Shown one piece after another: positions 17,244 to 26,246 of a DNA stretch of 64,000 nucleotides (the stretch's first letter is position 1; each line of letters opens with the position of its first letter). Where the stretch lies: the NCBI RefSeq assembly GCF_046299575.1, contig NZ_JBKBHX010000004.1, positions 62,001 through 126,000 on the forward strand, read 5' to 3'. Source of the DNA: Thermaurantimonas sp046299575. Its GTDB lineage: Bacteria; Bacteroidota; Bacteroidia; Flavobacteriales; Schleiferiaceae. The translations under genes and the position numbers were made by a program. The notes beneath the pieces are model-generated. The model searched no databases and had not been told where the DNA came from. It saw nothing but the letters and a program-made list of their open reading frames with translations.

Positions 17244-17270
17244 GAAACCCCGTCATCACGACGGGGTTTC
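17244..17270. terminator. Strong intrinsic terminator between SBF symporter and aceA
   Basis: GAAACCCCGTC and GACGGGGTTTC form a perfect 11-bp stem around the loop ATCAC. The arms carry A-rich and T-rich ends on both strands, so it can serve both convergent transcripts. Confidence 0.85.
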
Positions 17271-17320
17271 TTCGTCAGAGCACACAAGAAGGAGGGGAAA
17301 ACTGAAGCCAGGGGATGCTA

Positions 17321-18598
17321 TTAATGGAATTGCTCTGACTCAGTACTACCTGCCAAGGCAAGTGTAGATGCACTGCCTGCTGTTATGATGTTTTGAATGG
17401 TGTCGAAGTAACCTGTACCTACAAATGCTTGATGCTTTACTGCTCTATAGCCGAGGCGCTCATTTTCAAATTCACGCTGCTGAAGGCGGCTATAAGCAAG
17501 CATGCCCTCTTCGCGATAAGCAGTTGAAAGCTCAAACATGCTGTTGTTAAGCGCATGCCAACCTGCCAAAGTGATGAACTGGAACTTGTAACCCATTTCT
17601 GCCAAATCTTCGCGGAAGGTGCGCATTTGTTTTTCTGAGAGTTTTGCAGCCCAGTTAAATGAAGGTGAGCAGTTGTATGCCAGCAATTTGCCAGGATATT
17701 TGCTGTGAATACCTTCAGCGAATTGGCGAGCTTCTTCGAGAGAAGGCTTAGAGGTCTCACACCAAATTAGATCAGCGTAAGGTGCATAAGCCAATCCGCG
17801 GGCAATGGCCTGCTCAATGCCGTTGCGAACACAGTAAAATCCTTCAGAGCTGCGTTGGCCAGTGATGAAAGGCTGGTCACGAGGATCTATGTCGCTGGTG
17901 AGCAGATTGGCAGCATCGGCGTCAGTACGGGCAATGATGATGGTAGGCACATCGAGCACATCGGCCGCAAGGCGAGCCGCTACCAACTTATTAATAGCCT
18001 CTTGCGTAGGAACAAGCACTTTACCACCGAGGTGACCACATTTTTTAGCTGATGACAATTGGTCTTCGAAGTGTACCCCAGCAGCACCGGCAGCGATCAT
18101 TGCCTTCATTAATTCGTAAGCATTCAGATTGCCACCAAAACCCGCCTCTGCATCGGCTACTATAGGCACCAACCAATCGATAGATGTATCTCCATTCATC
18201 CAGTGGATCTGATCGGTGCGCAGCAGAGCGTTATTAATACGGCGAACCAGTTCCGGAACAGAATTTACCGGATACAGTGATTGATCGGGATATACTTCAC
18301 CGGCAGTATTGTTGTCGCCGGCTACTTGCCAGCCTGAACAGTAAATGGCTCGAAGACCAGCTTGCACTTCCTGGATGGCTTGATTGCCAGTGAGAGCTCC
18401 TAAACCTGATACCACGGGCAGAGTATTCAGGTCGTTCCATAAGCGCTCAGCCCCACGACGTGCCAGGGTATATTCTATTTTTACGGAGCCGCGCAGATTT
18501 ACTACATCTTCGGCTGAATATGGGCGCGTAATTCCAGCCCAACGCTTGTTAGTAGCCCAGTCTATTTTCAGGGCTTCGATTGCTTGCTGTCTGTTCAT
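17321..18598 (-). CDS. aceA: Isocitrate lyase
   Basis: This 425-residue enzyme has the catalytic loop AKKCGHLGGKVLVPT (Cys at about residue 185), the substrate/metal region VADAEAGFGGNLNAYEL, IARTDADAANLLTSDIDPRD and CSPSFNWAAKL. It splits isocitrate into glyoxylate and succinate, the first step of the glyoxylate shunt needed for growth on acetate or fatty acids. The length matches the short bacterial type. It lies 48 bp after aceB on the same strand and is probably cotranscribed. The start codon agrees with the common MNRQQAIEAL-type N-terminus. Confidence 0.97.
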   Translation of the reverse strand: MNRQQAIEALKIDWATNKRWAGITRPYSAEDVVNLRGSVKIEYTLARRGAERLWNDLNTLPVVSGLGALTGNQAIQEVQAGLRAIYCSGWQVAGDNNTAGEVYPDQSLYPVNSVPELVRRINNALLRTDQIHWMNGDTSIDWLVPIVADAEAGFGGNLNAYELMKAMIAAGAAGVHFEDQLSSAKKCGHLGGKVLVPTQEAINKLVAARLAADVLDVPTIIIARTDADAANLLTSDIDPRDQPFITGQRSSEGFYCVRNGIEQAIARGLAYAPYADLIWCETSKPSLEEARQFAEGIHSKYPGKLLAYNCSPSFNWAAKLSEKQMRTFREDLAEMGYKFQFITLAGWHALNNSMFELSTAYREEGMLAYSRLQQREFENERLGYRAVKHQAFVGTGYFDTIQNIITAGSASTLALAGSTESEQFH

Positions 18599-18646
18599 AG
18601 GTTTGGGGGGTTTTTGTTTGGTTTTTATTTAGAATTATTTGTGTTT

Positions 18647-20263
18647 TTAAGGTAAAAATTCGTAAGCCGGAAGGGTTAAAAATTCAGTAAATTCTTCGTC
18701 GAGCACCAGCTGATCGAGAATGCACTCAGCCACGCGGAAGCGACCTGAAGCAAAGCGCGTCTCACCAAGCATTTCTTTTATTTTTGCCAGTTCTTCTTTC
18801 TTAAGTTTTTCGTACATATACTCAGTAAACTCAATACCTTCAGAAGTAACTACCTTAAAGTGGAGCCATTGCCAAAGCTGAGCCCTTGAGATTTCAGCCG
18901 TTGCCGCATCTTCCATCAAATTGTAGATGGCGGCCGCACCAGTGCCGCTGAGCCAGCTTTCAATGTAAAGAAGGGCCACGTTTATATTGTGACGAATGCC
19001 TTTTTCAGTTACGACAAGAGGCGGTGGAGATAGCAGATCAGTGGCTGTAAAATCATACTCCGGCTTGACTTTATGGATTTGATTGGGCTCGGGCATATAT
19101 TGATCAAAAACTTCTTTGGCTACTTGTACCAAGCCCGGATGGGCTACCCAGGTTCCATCGTGGCCATTGAGCACTTCGCGAAGCTTGTCTTTGCGCACTT
19201 TTTCAAAGGCTGCCTGATTTTCAGCCTCATTGTCCTTTACTGGAATAAAGGCCGACATACCGCCCATAGCATGCACCCCTCTTCGATGGCACACTTGTAC
19301 CACATATTTAGAATATGCATCCATAAAGGGCGTTTCCATTGTTACCAGAGCTCGATCAGGCAGGATGAATTGCTTGTGGGTTTTAAGCTTTTTGATGTAG
19401 GAAAAGATGTAATCCCAGCGACCACAGTTTAAGCCAGCGGAGTGTTCACGGAGTTCATAAATAATTTCGTCTGCTTCGAAGGTAGCTAATATCGTCTCAA
19501 TGAGTACAGTTGCCTTAATAGTGCCACGCTTTAAGCCTAAATAGTCTTCTGAAAAATTAAACACATCGTTCCACCAGCGGGCTTCGAGGTGGCTTTCTAG
19601 TTTTGGCAAGTAAAAGAAAGGTCCAGATCCGTTTTCTATGCTTTTCAACGCATTGTGAAAGAAGTAAAATCCAAAATCGACCAAAGACCCAGAAGCGCAG
19701 TTTGAGCCGTATTTCAAATGTTTTTCTGGTAAGTGAAGCCCGCGAGGGCGAACAAATAACACGGCAATTTTATCATTTAGAACATATTTCTTGCCATTGG
19801 GAGCAGTAAAATCTATTTGACGACGTACAGCATCATAGAGGTTCACTTGACCTTCGTACACGTTTTGCCAAGTCGGCGAGTTGGCATCTTCAAAGTCGGC
19901 CATAAATACATTGGCTCCGCTGTTCAGCGCGTTGATGATCATTTTTCGATCAACGGGACCGGTGATTTCTACCCGGCGATCTGCAATAATGTCAGGTACA
20001 GGAGCAGCCTTCCAAAAATCTACCCGAATAGGGTGTGTGTGAGGCAAAAAGTCAGGAAGTGCTCCATTGTCTATTTCTTTCTGGCGCTTGCGTCGCATAG
20101 TTAGGAGTGCCAAGCGACGATCATTAAACTCATGGTGGAGTGCATCCACAAAGGCCATTGCCTCTTTGCTAAAGATATGAGCAGCCTCAAGTGGCAGAGG
20201 GGCAATAAGGGCGAGTTGGGAGGTTTTGTTTGTGACCATGTGATTTTCAATTTGTAAAATCAT
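18647..20263 (-). CDS. aceB: Malate synthase A
   Basis: A 538-residue malate synthase of the A type. It has VEITGPVDRKMIINALNSGA, FMADFEDANSPTW, VRPRGLHLPEKH, LPKLESHLEARWW, TVLIETILATFE and GRWDYIFSYIKK, plus the catalytic Asp region in the C-terminal domain. It condenses glyoxylate with acetyl-CoA to give malate. An in-frame GTG lies at 20269 and ATGs at 20263 and 20239; I use 20263. The gene is divergent from an ScfR-like regulator, and a 16-bp perfect palindrome lies ~32 bp upstream of this start. Confidence 0.97.
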   Translation of the reverse strand: MILQIENHMVTNKTSQLALIAPLPLEAAHIFSKEAMAFVDALHHEFNDRRLALLTMRRKRQKEIDNGALPDFLPHTHPIRVDFWKAAPVPDIIADRRVEITGPVDRKMIINALNSGANVFMADFEDANSPTWQNVYEGQVNLYDAVRRQIDFTAPNGKKYVLNDKIAVLFVRPRGLHLPEKHLKYGSNCASGSLVDFGFYFFHNALKSIENGSGPFFYLPKLESHLEARWWNDVFNFSEDYLGLKRGTIKATVLIETILATFEADEIIYELREHSAGLNCGRWDYIFSYIKKLKTHKQFILPDRALVTMETPFMDAYSKYVVQVCHRRGVHAMGGMSAFIPVKDNEAENQAAFEKVRKDKLREVLNGHDGTWVAHPGLVQVAKEVFDQYMPEPNQIHKVKPEYDFTATDLLSPPPLVVTEKGIRHNINVALLYIESWLSGTGAAAIYNLMEDAATAEISRAQLWQWLHFKVVTSEGIEFTEYMYEKLKKEELAKIKEMLGETRFASGRFRVAECILDQLVLDEEFTEFLTLPAYEFLP

Positions 20264-20294
20264 CGACACAAAGATAAAAACGAAAATTTCTAAT

Positions 20295-20310
20295 TAGCGA
20301 AATTTCGCTA
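20295..20310. promoter_or_regulatory. Perfect 16-bp palindrome, candidate operator between aceB and its regulator gene
   Basis: TAGCGAAATTTCGCTA is a complete inverted repeat in the 120-bp divergent region. It lies ~32 bp from aceB and ~74 bp from the regulator start. Position and symmetry suit a dimeric HTH protein. There is no T-tract on either side, so it is not a terminator. Confidence 0.6.
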
Positions 20311-20371
20311 TTTATTTTTTTTCGATTTTCCGGAATTTTTCATAAAAACGTAGATTTTTAAAGTCAAATAG

Positions 20372-20379
20372 TACTTTTG
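20372..20379 (+). promoter_or_regulatory. -7 box for the ScfR-like regulator gene, almost touching the ATG
   Basis: TACTTTTG matches TAnnTTTG, but the start codon follows after only 4 bp, which would make the mRNA leaderless or nearly so. The box sits inside an imperfect inverted repeat, ATAGTAC-TTTT-GTGCTAT (20369-20386), which could allow autoregulation. Confidence 0.4.
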
Positions 20380-20383
20380 TGCT

Positions 20384-21877
20384 ATGTATAAGCTTACGGA
20401 AGATAAAATACGTCTGATTTTCGGCCTTAAGGTGCGCCATCTACGCACAGAGCAAAACCTCTCATTACAGGAAGTAGCAGATAAAAGTGGACTTTCAGTA
20501 TCTTATATAAATGAAATTGAAAAAGGAAAAAAATACCCTAAAACCGATAAAATAGCTGATTTGGCTGAAGCCCTCGGCACAACTTACGACCAACTCGTCA
20601 GTACCCGACTGCCCCGATCACTTGCTCCATTAGTCGACATTTTCAATTCGGGTATTCTCGATGAGCTTCCTTTCGAACACTTCGGGATTGATTATCAAAA
20701 ATTTGTGGAAATCATCACCCAATCGCCCGCTAAAATCAGTGCATTTATTTCCACTTATATCGATATAGCCCGCAATTACGACCTCAATAAAGAGAAATTT
20801 CTCTCAGCGGCCTTGCGCTCTTATCAGGAGCTTCACGACAATTACTTCCCTCAACTTGAGAAAGAAACCGAACTCTGTGCCCGACACTTTCAGATACCAC
20901 TGGATGCCGCTGCTAATTGGGAATTTCTGAAAGACATACTCACAAAACAGTTTGGCACTATCGTCACCGAATTGAATACTACGTCCGAAACAAACGTCTT
21001 ACAGCAGCTTCGTGCACTCTATTACCCAGATCGCAATGAACTTTCCATTCATCCTGGCCTTCACCCGTATCAAAAAGCGTTTATTCTCGCCAAAGAAATC
21101 GGATATCATTGGTTAAATCTCCCCCTCCACGAACGTGTGTATTATTACAAAGATTGGAACTCCACTAAAACTTTTGATCAAGCGCTAATAAACTTTCAGG
21201 CGTCCTATTTTGCAGGCGCACTCCTCTTACCTCTGCAAGCATTTTGCAGCGATGTATCGTATTTGCTTGAGTCAATGGAATTTCCAGGTGAATTTCTGGA
21301 GTCGATGCTTCGCAAATGGAATACCTCGCCTGAAACCCTTATGTACAGGCTTACCAACATCCTTCCGGGGCGATTCGGGCTTCAAAAAATGTTCTTCTTT
21401 CGATTTAATCAAGACGGTCATCGTCAGAGCTTTCACTTGTCAAAAGAGCTACATCTGGGCAATAAACACCAACCACATGGCAATGAAAGTGGTGAACACT
21501 ACTGTAGGCGTTGGATGAGTATTAAAATTTTTAACGAGCTAAGCCAGGAGAAAAAACAAGCTCTCGGTGTCCAAAAGTCACATTACATCGACTCAGGCCT
21601 CGAATACATCGTTATATCTTGGGCAAGAGAAACCCTCTCAAAACCTTTTAGCCGCACCTCTATCAGTATAGGACTTGAAATCAACAACGAAACTCGAAAG
21701 AAAATACGCTGGATTGACGACCCCAACATACCCACACATAAAGTAAATGTGACCTGCGAACGCTGTCGCCTCGACCCCTGCGAAGAACGAGCTGCAGAAC
21801 CAAAAATTTACCGTAAACTCAAAGAAATTCAATCCATCAAACAACTTTTGCAATCTGAAGGTCTCATTAAAGAATGA
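20384..21877 (+). CDS. XRE-family transcriptional regulator of the ScfR/RamB type
   Basis: This 497-residue protein has an N-terminal HTH (residues ~12-70; GLKVRHLRTEQNLSLQEVAD, SGLSVSYINEIEKGKKYPKT). A central ImmA/IrrE-like domain follows; the HExxH helix of M78 peptidases is replaced by KEIGYHWLNLP, so it is probably not a protease. The C-terminal ScfR-type domain holds a cysteine cluster CERCRLDPCEERAAEP (~residues 467-482). Known relatives such as RamB control glyoxylate and acetate genes, and this one is divergent from aceB-aceA, so control of the shunt is the best inference. Its stop overlaps the next gene by 4 bp. Confidence 0.88.
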   Translation: MYKLTEDKIRLIFGLKVRHLRTEQNLSLQEVADKSGLSVSYINEIEKGKKYPKTDKIADLAEALGTTYDQLVSTRLPRSLAPLVDIFNSGILDELPFEHFGIDYQKFVEIITQSPAKISAFISTYIDIARNYDLNKEKFLSAALRSYQELHDNYFPQLEKETELCARHFQIPLDAAANWEFLKDILTKQFGTIVTELNTTSETNVLQQLRALYYPDRNELSIHPGLHPYQKAFILAKEIGYHWLNLPLHERVYYYKDWNSTKTFDQALINFQASYFAGALLLPLQAFCSDVSYLLESMEFPGEFLESMLRKWNTSPETLMYRLTNILPGRFGLQKMFFFRFNQDGHRQSFHLSKELHLGNKHQPHGNESGEHYCRRWMSIKIFNELSQEKKQALGVQKSHYIDSGLEYIVISWARETLSKPFSRTSISIGLEINNETRKKIRWIDDPNIPTHKVNVTCERCRLDPCEERAAEPKIYRKLKEIQSIKQLLQSEGLIKE

Positions 21878-22812
21878 AAAACCATTCACAAGCTAAACCC
21901 GTTCCAAGCTTCAAAGTACCTAAATGGATTCCGATAACCATTCGGATGTTAGAAAAATTTTCTCCAAATTTGGCCTTGAAGCTTGCTTTAAAAATTTTCT
22001 TCAGGCCGATTCCGTTTAATACTCCTCCAGTAGAACGCAAATGGCAACATAAAGCTCTTCAGAAAACGCTGTATGTCGGTAATATGCCCTTCACTGTATA
22101 CAGATGGGGCAAAAAGGGGCCAAAAGTCTTGCTCGTTCACGGTTGGAGTGGAAGGGGTACTCAATTTTACAAGCTCATAAAAAAACTCCTTAAACAAGGC
22201 TATCAGGCCTTTGCAGTTGACGCTCCGGGACATGGCAGATATCCTGCAAAAAAGACTGACTTACTTAAGTTTATTCAGGCAGTTGAGACTGTTCACTCAG
22301 AATATGGACCTTTCTACGCACTGGTTGGCCATTCATTGGGAGGTGTGGCCATTTCAAATGCAATAATGAGAGGTGTACCCGCTCAAAAATTGGTCGTAAT
22401 CGGTTCACCTGCCCTCATCAGCAATACCGTTAAAGATTTTTGCGTAAGAATTGGGGTTTCTAAAAAAATAGAAGATGCTCTGATGAAAAAGCTAAAAGAA
22501 ATTTATGGTGACAACATACAACAATATTCATTAGCAGAAGTGGTTACCAAGCTCAGCATCCCAGGCTTGATCGTACACGATACCGATGATGAAGACGTCA
22601 ACTATTCAGAAGCTCAAATCGTACATCAAAATTGGCCGGGTAGCCGGTTGCTTACTACTTCCGGTTTGGGCCATCGCAAAGTACTTAGAGATAAACATGT
22701 TAATAAGAAGATCATCCGTTTTCTCGAGAAAGACATTCACTTGCGTTCGATGACCAACGAGCAGATTCAACAACTTTTTATTAAAAACAAAAAAAAGTTT
22801 GATAATCAATAA
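21874..22812 (+). CDS. Alpha/beta hydrolase
   Basis: This 312-residue protein has the alpha/beta hydrolase triad. The nucleophile serine is in YALVGHSLGGVAISNA (~residues 147-162), the oxyanion region is LLVHGWSGRGTQF, the acid is in VHDTDDEDVNY and the histidine in GLGHRKVLRD. It is a soluble esterase, lipase or thioesterase of unknown substrate. The start overlaps the stop of the ScfR-like regulator (ATGA), so the pair is translationally coupled, which hints at a role in acyl or fatty-acid metabolism. That link is inference only. Confidence 0.88.
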   Translation: MKNHSQAKPVPSFKVPKWIPITIRMLEKFSPNLALKLALKIFFRPIPFNTPPVERKWQHKALQKTLYVGNMPFTVYRWGKKGPKVLLVHGWSGRGTQFYKLIKKLLKQGYQAFAVDAPGHGRYPAKKTDLLKFIQAVETVHSEYGPFYALVGHSLGGVAISNAIMRGVPAQKLVVIGSPALISNTVKDFCVRIGVSKKIEDALMKKLKEIYGDNIQQYSLAEVVTKLSIPGLIVHDTDDEDVNYSEAQIVHQNWPGSRLLTTSGLGHRKVLRDKHVNKKIIRFLEKDIHLRSMTNEQIQQLFIKNKKKFDNQ

Positions 22813-22830
22813 ATAAAAAGAAAAGCTGCC

Positions 22831-23814
22831 TTGATTATTACAAAAACACCCTTCAGAATCAGTTTTGTAGGCGGTGGCTCTGACTTGCGTTCCTTCTATA
22901 GCAGACGCAAGGGTGCAGTACTCAGTACTACGATTAATAAATACATGTACATCAGCAGCCACGATTTTTTTGAACCCGATAAAATCCGCACAAAATACTC
23001 TGTGACCGAAACTGTGAGCTCCGTAGCAGAATTAAAACATCCCATTCTTCGCACGGTACTAACTCAGCTTCAGATTTCCGGCGGAGTGGAAATCAGCAGT
23101 ATAGCTGATGTTCCATCCGGTACAGGCATGGGGTCTTCATCTTCCTTCACTGTCGGAGTACTACACAATCTAATGGTTCGCCAACAGAATATTGTGACTA
23201 AAGAAAAGCTCGCAGCCGGAGCTTGTGAAGTAGAAATAGACATCCTTGGCGAACCCATTGGCAAGCAAGATCAATATGCAGCTGCCTACGGAGGGCTTAA
23301 TCTCATTGAATTTCTGCCCGACGAGTCGGTACGTGTTACGCCACTATATTTAAAACCTGAAAACAAAAAGGCATTAGAAGAGCACCTTGTACTCTTCTAC
23401 ATAGGTAGCCAGCGTAGTGCCAGTGCAATATTATCTGAACAAAACAAAAACACGGCAAGTCAGATCGAGAAGTTCAATGCGCTCTGTCAAATGGCCGACA
23501 TGGCTGAGGAGCTCTACTGTAGACTATTAGAAGGCGATTTGGAGTCGATGGGCCATTTGCTGCATAAAAATTGGCAGCTCAAGCGCCAGTTAGCCGGAGG
23601 AATTTCAAATCCAACCATAGATGAAATTTATGACACTGCCTTAAAAGCAGGAGCTTTGGGCGGAAAATTGCTTGGAGCCGGAGGCGGTGGCTTTATGTTG
23701 TTTTTTATTTCACCTCATCGAAAAAATCGCCTCATCGAAACCCTAAATCGGCTAAGACACTTCCCCTTCCACTTTGAAAATGAAGGATCTAAGCTCATTT
23801 ATTTTGGCGATTGA
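22831..23814 (+). CDS. GHMP-family sugar kinase, HddA-like (TTG start)
   Basis: This 327-residue protein has the three GHMP motifs: ITKTPFRISFVGGGSDL at the start, the ATP loop PSGTGMGSSSSFTVG (~residue 90) and GGKLLGAGGGGFMLFF near the C-terminus. The sequence most resembles D-glycero-D-manno-heptose-7-phosphate kinases and related sugar kinases used to make nucleotide-activated sugars. No ATG lies before motif 1, and TTG at 22831 gives the normal start. It follows the hydrolase by 18 bp and its 3' end overlaps the convergent flippase gene by 16 bp. The other heptose-pathway genes (gmhA, hddC) are not in the window. Confidence 0.85.
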   Translation: MIITKTPFRISFVGGGSDLRSFYSRRKGAVLSTTINKYMYISSHDFFEPDKIRTKYSVTETVSSVAELKHPILRTVLTQLQISGGVEISSIADVPSGTGMGSSSSFTVGVLHNLMVRQQNIVTKEKLAAGACEVEIDILGEPIGKQDQYAAAYGGLNLIEFLPDESVRVTPLYLKPENKKALEEHLVLFYIGSQRSASAILSEQNKNTASQIEKFNALCQMADMAEELYCRLLEGDLESMGHLLHKNWQLKRQLAGGISNPTIDEIYDTALKAGALGGKLLGAGGGGFMLFFISPHRKNRLIETLNRLRHFPFHFENEGSKLIYFGD

Positions 23815-25085
23815 TCTTCATCCTTTTTAAACGAGAGCACATATTCGCGCAGAATAGCAAAGTCAGGCTTAAAACGCCAGATATACGCCTTACTATCTGG
23901 ATGTACATATCGCAATAAAAGCATGAACGAGCCTACTGTTGTGATGGTGTACGAAATTGTATTTACTGCAATGGCTCCAAACAGGCCAAAATGTTTAATA
24001 AAAAAACTGCTCAAAGTAGCAACGGGTACAAATGCAGTCAGTGAAATCAAAAAATTGGCGACAAACATGCCTCTGCCAGCTATATAATGTGAGTATACCA
24101 TGCCGGCAGCGAGTATAGCCACAGCCGGAGTCATTGCCAGAAGCCACTTTGCAACACCTGAGAAATCTTTACCTAGAAAAATTAGAAAAAAACTATTGGG
24201 TAAAAACGCCAAAACGAGCATAGCAACCGCACTCATTAAACCTACCCAACGGGCCGTTACAAACGTGATGATCCCAGCATTCACATCCCTACCTGATTGT
24301 GATACACGCGAATAGACCACCAGGCTTGCGCTTTTAGCCAACAGCCATATGCCTTCACCTAACTGTACTACTGTAGAAAAAATTCCTACAGCACCGGTAC
24401 CCAGCCACTTATCGAGGAAAAAATACGTAAATCGATAATTCAGTTGCTGAATCAGGTTGCCGATCTGAATGTGAAATCCATCTTTTAACAACCGAAAGAC
24501 AACCTCAAAATTCAATCGAAACGAAAATTTTTCACTTTTTACGTCGGGCCACAAAAAGATAAAAGAAAGCAACCATTGTGCTGCCGCTCCTAAGCTTAAC
24601 GACAAAAAATACTGGCGGACATCAGGACGGAAAAGATGGTATTGAATAACCAGCGAAGCGATCAAAACCCCATTTACCGAAAGTGAAGCAGCATTATGAA
24701 GGTGAATTTTATCGCGACCCACCAGCAGATATTGCTGTGCCCATCCGGTAGCATAAAAAAATACTACTACAGCCAGATATCTTACATCCGGAAGTACCTC
24801 CCTCCATAATGCTGAGGTAACACCCAAAATACCTAAACCCACCATAGCCCAGACATAAGCTCCAGTGAGAAGTTCAGAAACCTTGTAGCGCGGAGCATAG
24901 TACACCATAGCCGATCCTCCAAGCAGATTTCCTATCATTAAAAATATGCTCACCCACAGATTAAAAAGAGCTGTTTCTCCCACACCTTCACTGCCAATAA
25001 AGTGTGCGTTAATCGACAATATTAAAAGACCAAGGAACGCTGAAATAGCCCGTGTGGCTGTAGTCTGAAACAGCTTTTTAATCAT
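23799..25085 (-). CDS. Polysaccharide flippase (Wzx/MATE-like)
   Basis: A 428-residue integral membrane protein with about 12 hydrophobic helices. It begins with the common flippase start KKLFQTTATRAISAFLGLLI and has NLLGGSAMVYYAPRYK, NLIQQLNYRFTYFFLDKWLG (helix 7 region) and GTGAVGIFSTVVQLGEGIW. It probably flips lipid-linked oligosaccharides across the inner membrane. Its start overlaps the end of the upstream GT4 gene by 4 bp, so the two form an operon. It overlaps the GHMP kinase end to end by 16 bp. A second flippase lies in the window at 56878-58197. Confidence 0.85.
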   Translation of the reverse strand: MIKKLFQTTATRAISAFLGLLILSINAHFIGSEGVGETALFNLWVSIFLMIGNLLGGSAMVYYAPRYKVSELLTGAYVWAMVGLGILGVTSALWREVLPDVRYLAVVVFFYATGWAQQYLLVGRDKIHLHNAASLSVNGVLIASLVIQYHLFRPDVRQYFLSLSLGAAAQWLLSFIFLWPDVKSEKFSFRLNFEVVFRLLKDGFHIQIGNLIQQLNYRFTYFFLDKWLGTGAVGIFSTVVQLGEGIWLLAKSASLVVYSRVSQSGRDVNAGIITFVTARWVGLMSAVAMLVLAFLPNSFFLIFLGKDFSGVAKWLLAMTPAVAILAAGMVYSHYIAGRGMFVANFLISLTAFVPVATLSSFFIKHFGLFGAIAVNTISYTITTVGSFMLLLRYVHPDSKAYIWRFKPDFAILREYVLSFKKDEDQSPK

Positions 25086-26236
25086 CGCATCAAGTGCTGA
25101 TATCTACTTAAAATTTCTCTGCCTACTGAGGCGTAGCTAAAGTAGGTAGATGAATAGGCCCTTAATGCTTCGGGAACATATTTTTCAGCATTTTCTAAAA
25201 AGTACTTCATCGCTTTTGCAAGGTCATGCTCTTCAGCTGAGTTGACAAGGATACCTTGCTCTGCTGTAAGCCATTCCTTTATACCCCCCACATCGCTGGA
25301 GATTACAGGTATTCCGCAAGCCCAAGCTTCTGGTATTACACAAGGAAAATTTTCATACATGCTATAAAGCACCAAACAGCGCGATGCATTGAAATAAACC
25401 GATACTTCCTGAGCTGACAGTTCACCAAAAAATGTCACAGAACCTCGGATACCAAGCTCCTCAGCAAGTTTTATAAGAGGGGTACAATCGCCGTCGCCCC
25501 CCATAGCCATGATAGCCTTTGGATATACTTGAAGAACTTTAGAAAATTGCCTTAAAATGACATTAGGCCTCTTGTGTATTAAATCAAGGGTGGAGAGATG
25601 GATGAAGTCATATTTTTTCTGAACGCCAGGCAGTTGCTTAAATACCTCCACATTCACCGCATTTGGAACGACATATGTGGGCAAGTTGACTTTCAAAGTC
25701 GATTCCATGGCTTGACTTAAATGGCGTGAAACTGGCTGAAATTCATTTATATACCTTGCAGCCCATCTCATTAGCCTCTGTTTCCAAAGCGGTAGTTTGT
25801 AAAAGTTGCCGTTGTGATATCCCGTCCAATGCTCAATGCACAGTATGGGTTTTTTCAGTAGCCATTTGACAAGAAAAACTGTCCAATATGATTCGTGAAA
25901 AACATTTAAATGCACAAGGTCGGTTGGAGGGTATCTTTTTAAAAGTAGCCTAATCAAAAGGAAGAACAACTGAATTTTACCAAAAAAACCAGGGGCATAA
26001 TACATGTGTACTCCAGAAAGATGACTTTCAGAGAAAAATTCAATTTCAGTGGCTCTCTTTGAATTTTTATAATAATGAAACACAAAAATCTCAGAATGCT
26101 GACTGGCTACCTCAGCATGTCTTTTTACAAAATTGCCTAAAGTAGAGTGGAGCCTGCAGGGGTACCAGGGTGTAATCCAAAGTACTCCTGGTCTCTTCTT
26201 TATATTCGCAGAAGCTGTCGAAGATAAACTGCCCAT
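25082..26236 (-). CDS. Glycosyltransferase family 4
   Basis: This 384-residue GT-B glycosyltransferase has VLWITPWYPCRLHSTLGNFV at the start, EHWTGYHNG in the acceptor half, and the donor-binding half with FIHLSTLDLIHKRPNVILRQ, AMGGDGDCTPLIKLAEELGI and VTFFGELSAQEVSVYFN. The conserved E-x7-E loop is YENFPCVIPEAWACGIPVIS. It is encoded directly ahead of a flippase with a 4-bp overlap, and 10 bp after bshC on the same strand. It probably builds a surface glycan; donor and acceptor are unknown. Confidence 0.88.
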   Translation of the reverse strand: MGSLSSTASANIKKRPGVLWITPWYPCRLHSTLGNFVKRHAEVASQHSEIFVFHYYKNSKRATEIEFFSESHLSGVHMYYAPGFFGKIQLFFLLIRLLLKRYPPTDLVHLNVFHESYWTVFLVKWLLKKPILCIEHWTGYHNGNFYKLPLWKQRLMRWAARYINEFQPVSRHLSQAMESTLKVNLPTYVVPNAVNVEVFKQLPGVQKKYDFIHLSTLDLIHKRPNVILRQFSKVLQVYPKAIMAMGGDGDCTPLIKLAEELGIRGSVTFFGELSAQEVSVYFNASRCLVLYSMYENFPCVIPEAWACGIPVISSDVGGIKEWLTAEQGILVNSAEEHDLAKAMKYFLENAEKYVPEALRAYSSTYFSYASVGREILSRYQHLMR

Positions 26237-26246
26237 TTCCTTTCAA

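Noticed and set aside
20295..20310. The aceB upstream palindrome as a terminator
   Set aside because: It lies between two divergent starts, has no T-tract, and no transcript ends there.
20384..21877. Active ImmA/IrrE metalloprotease domain in the regulator
   Set aside because: The zinc motif HExxH is replaced by KEIGYH, so the catalytic glutamate and first histidine are missing.
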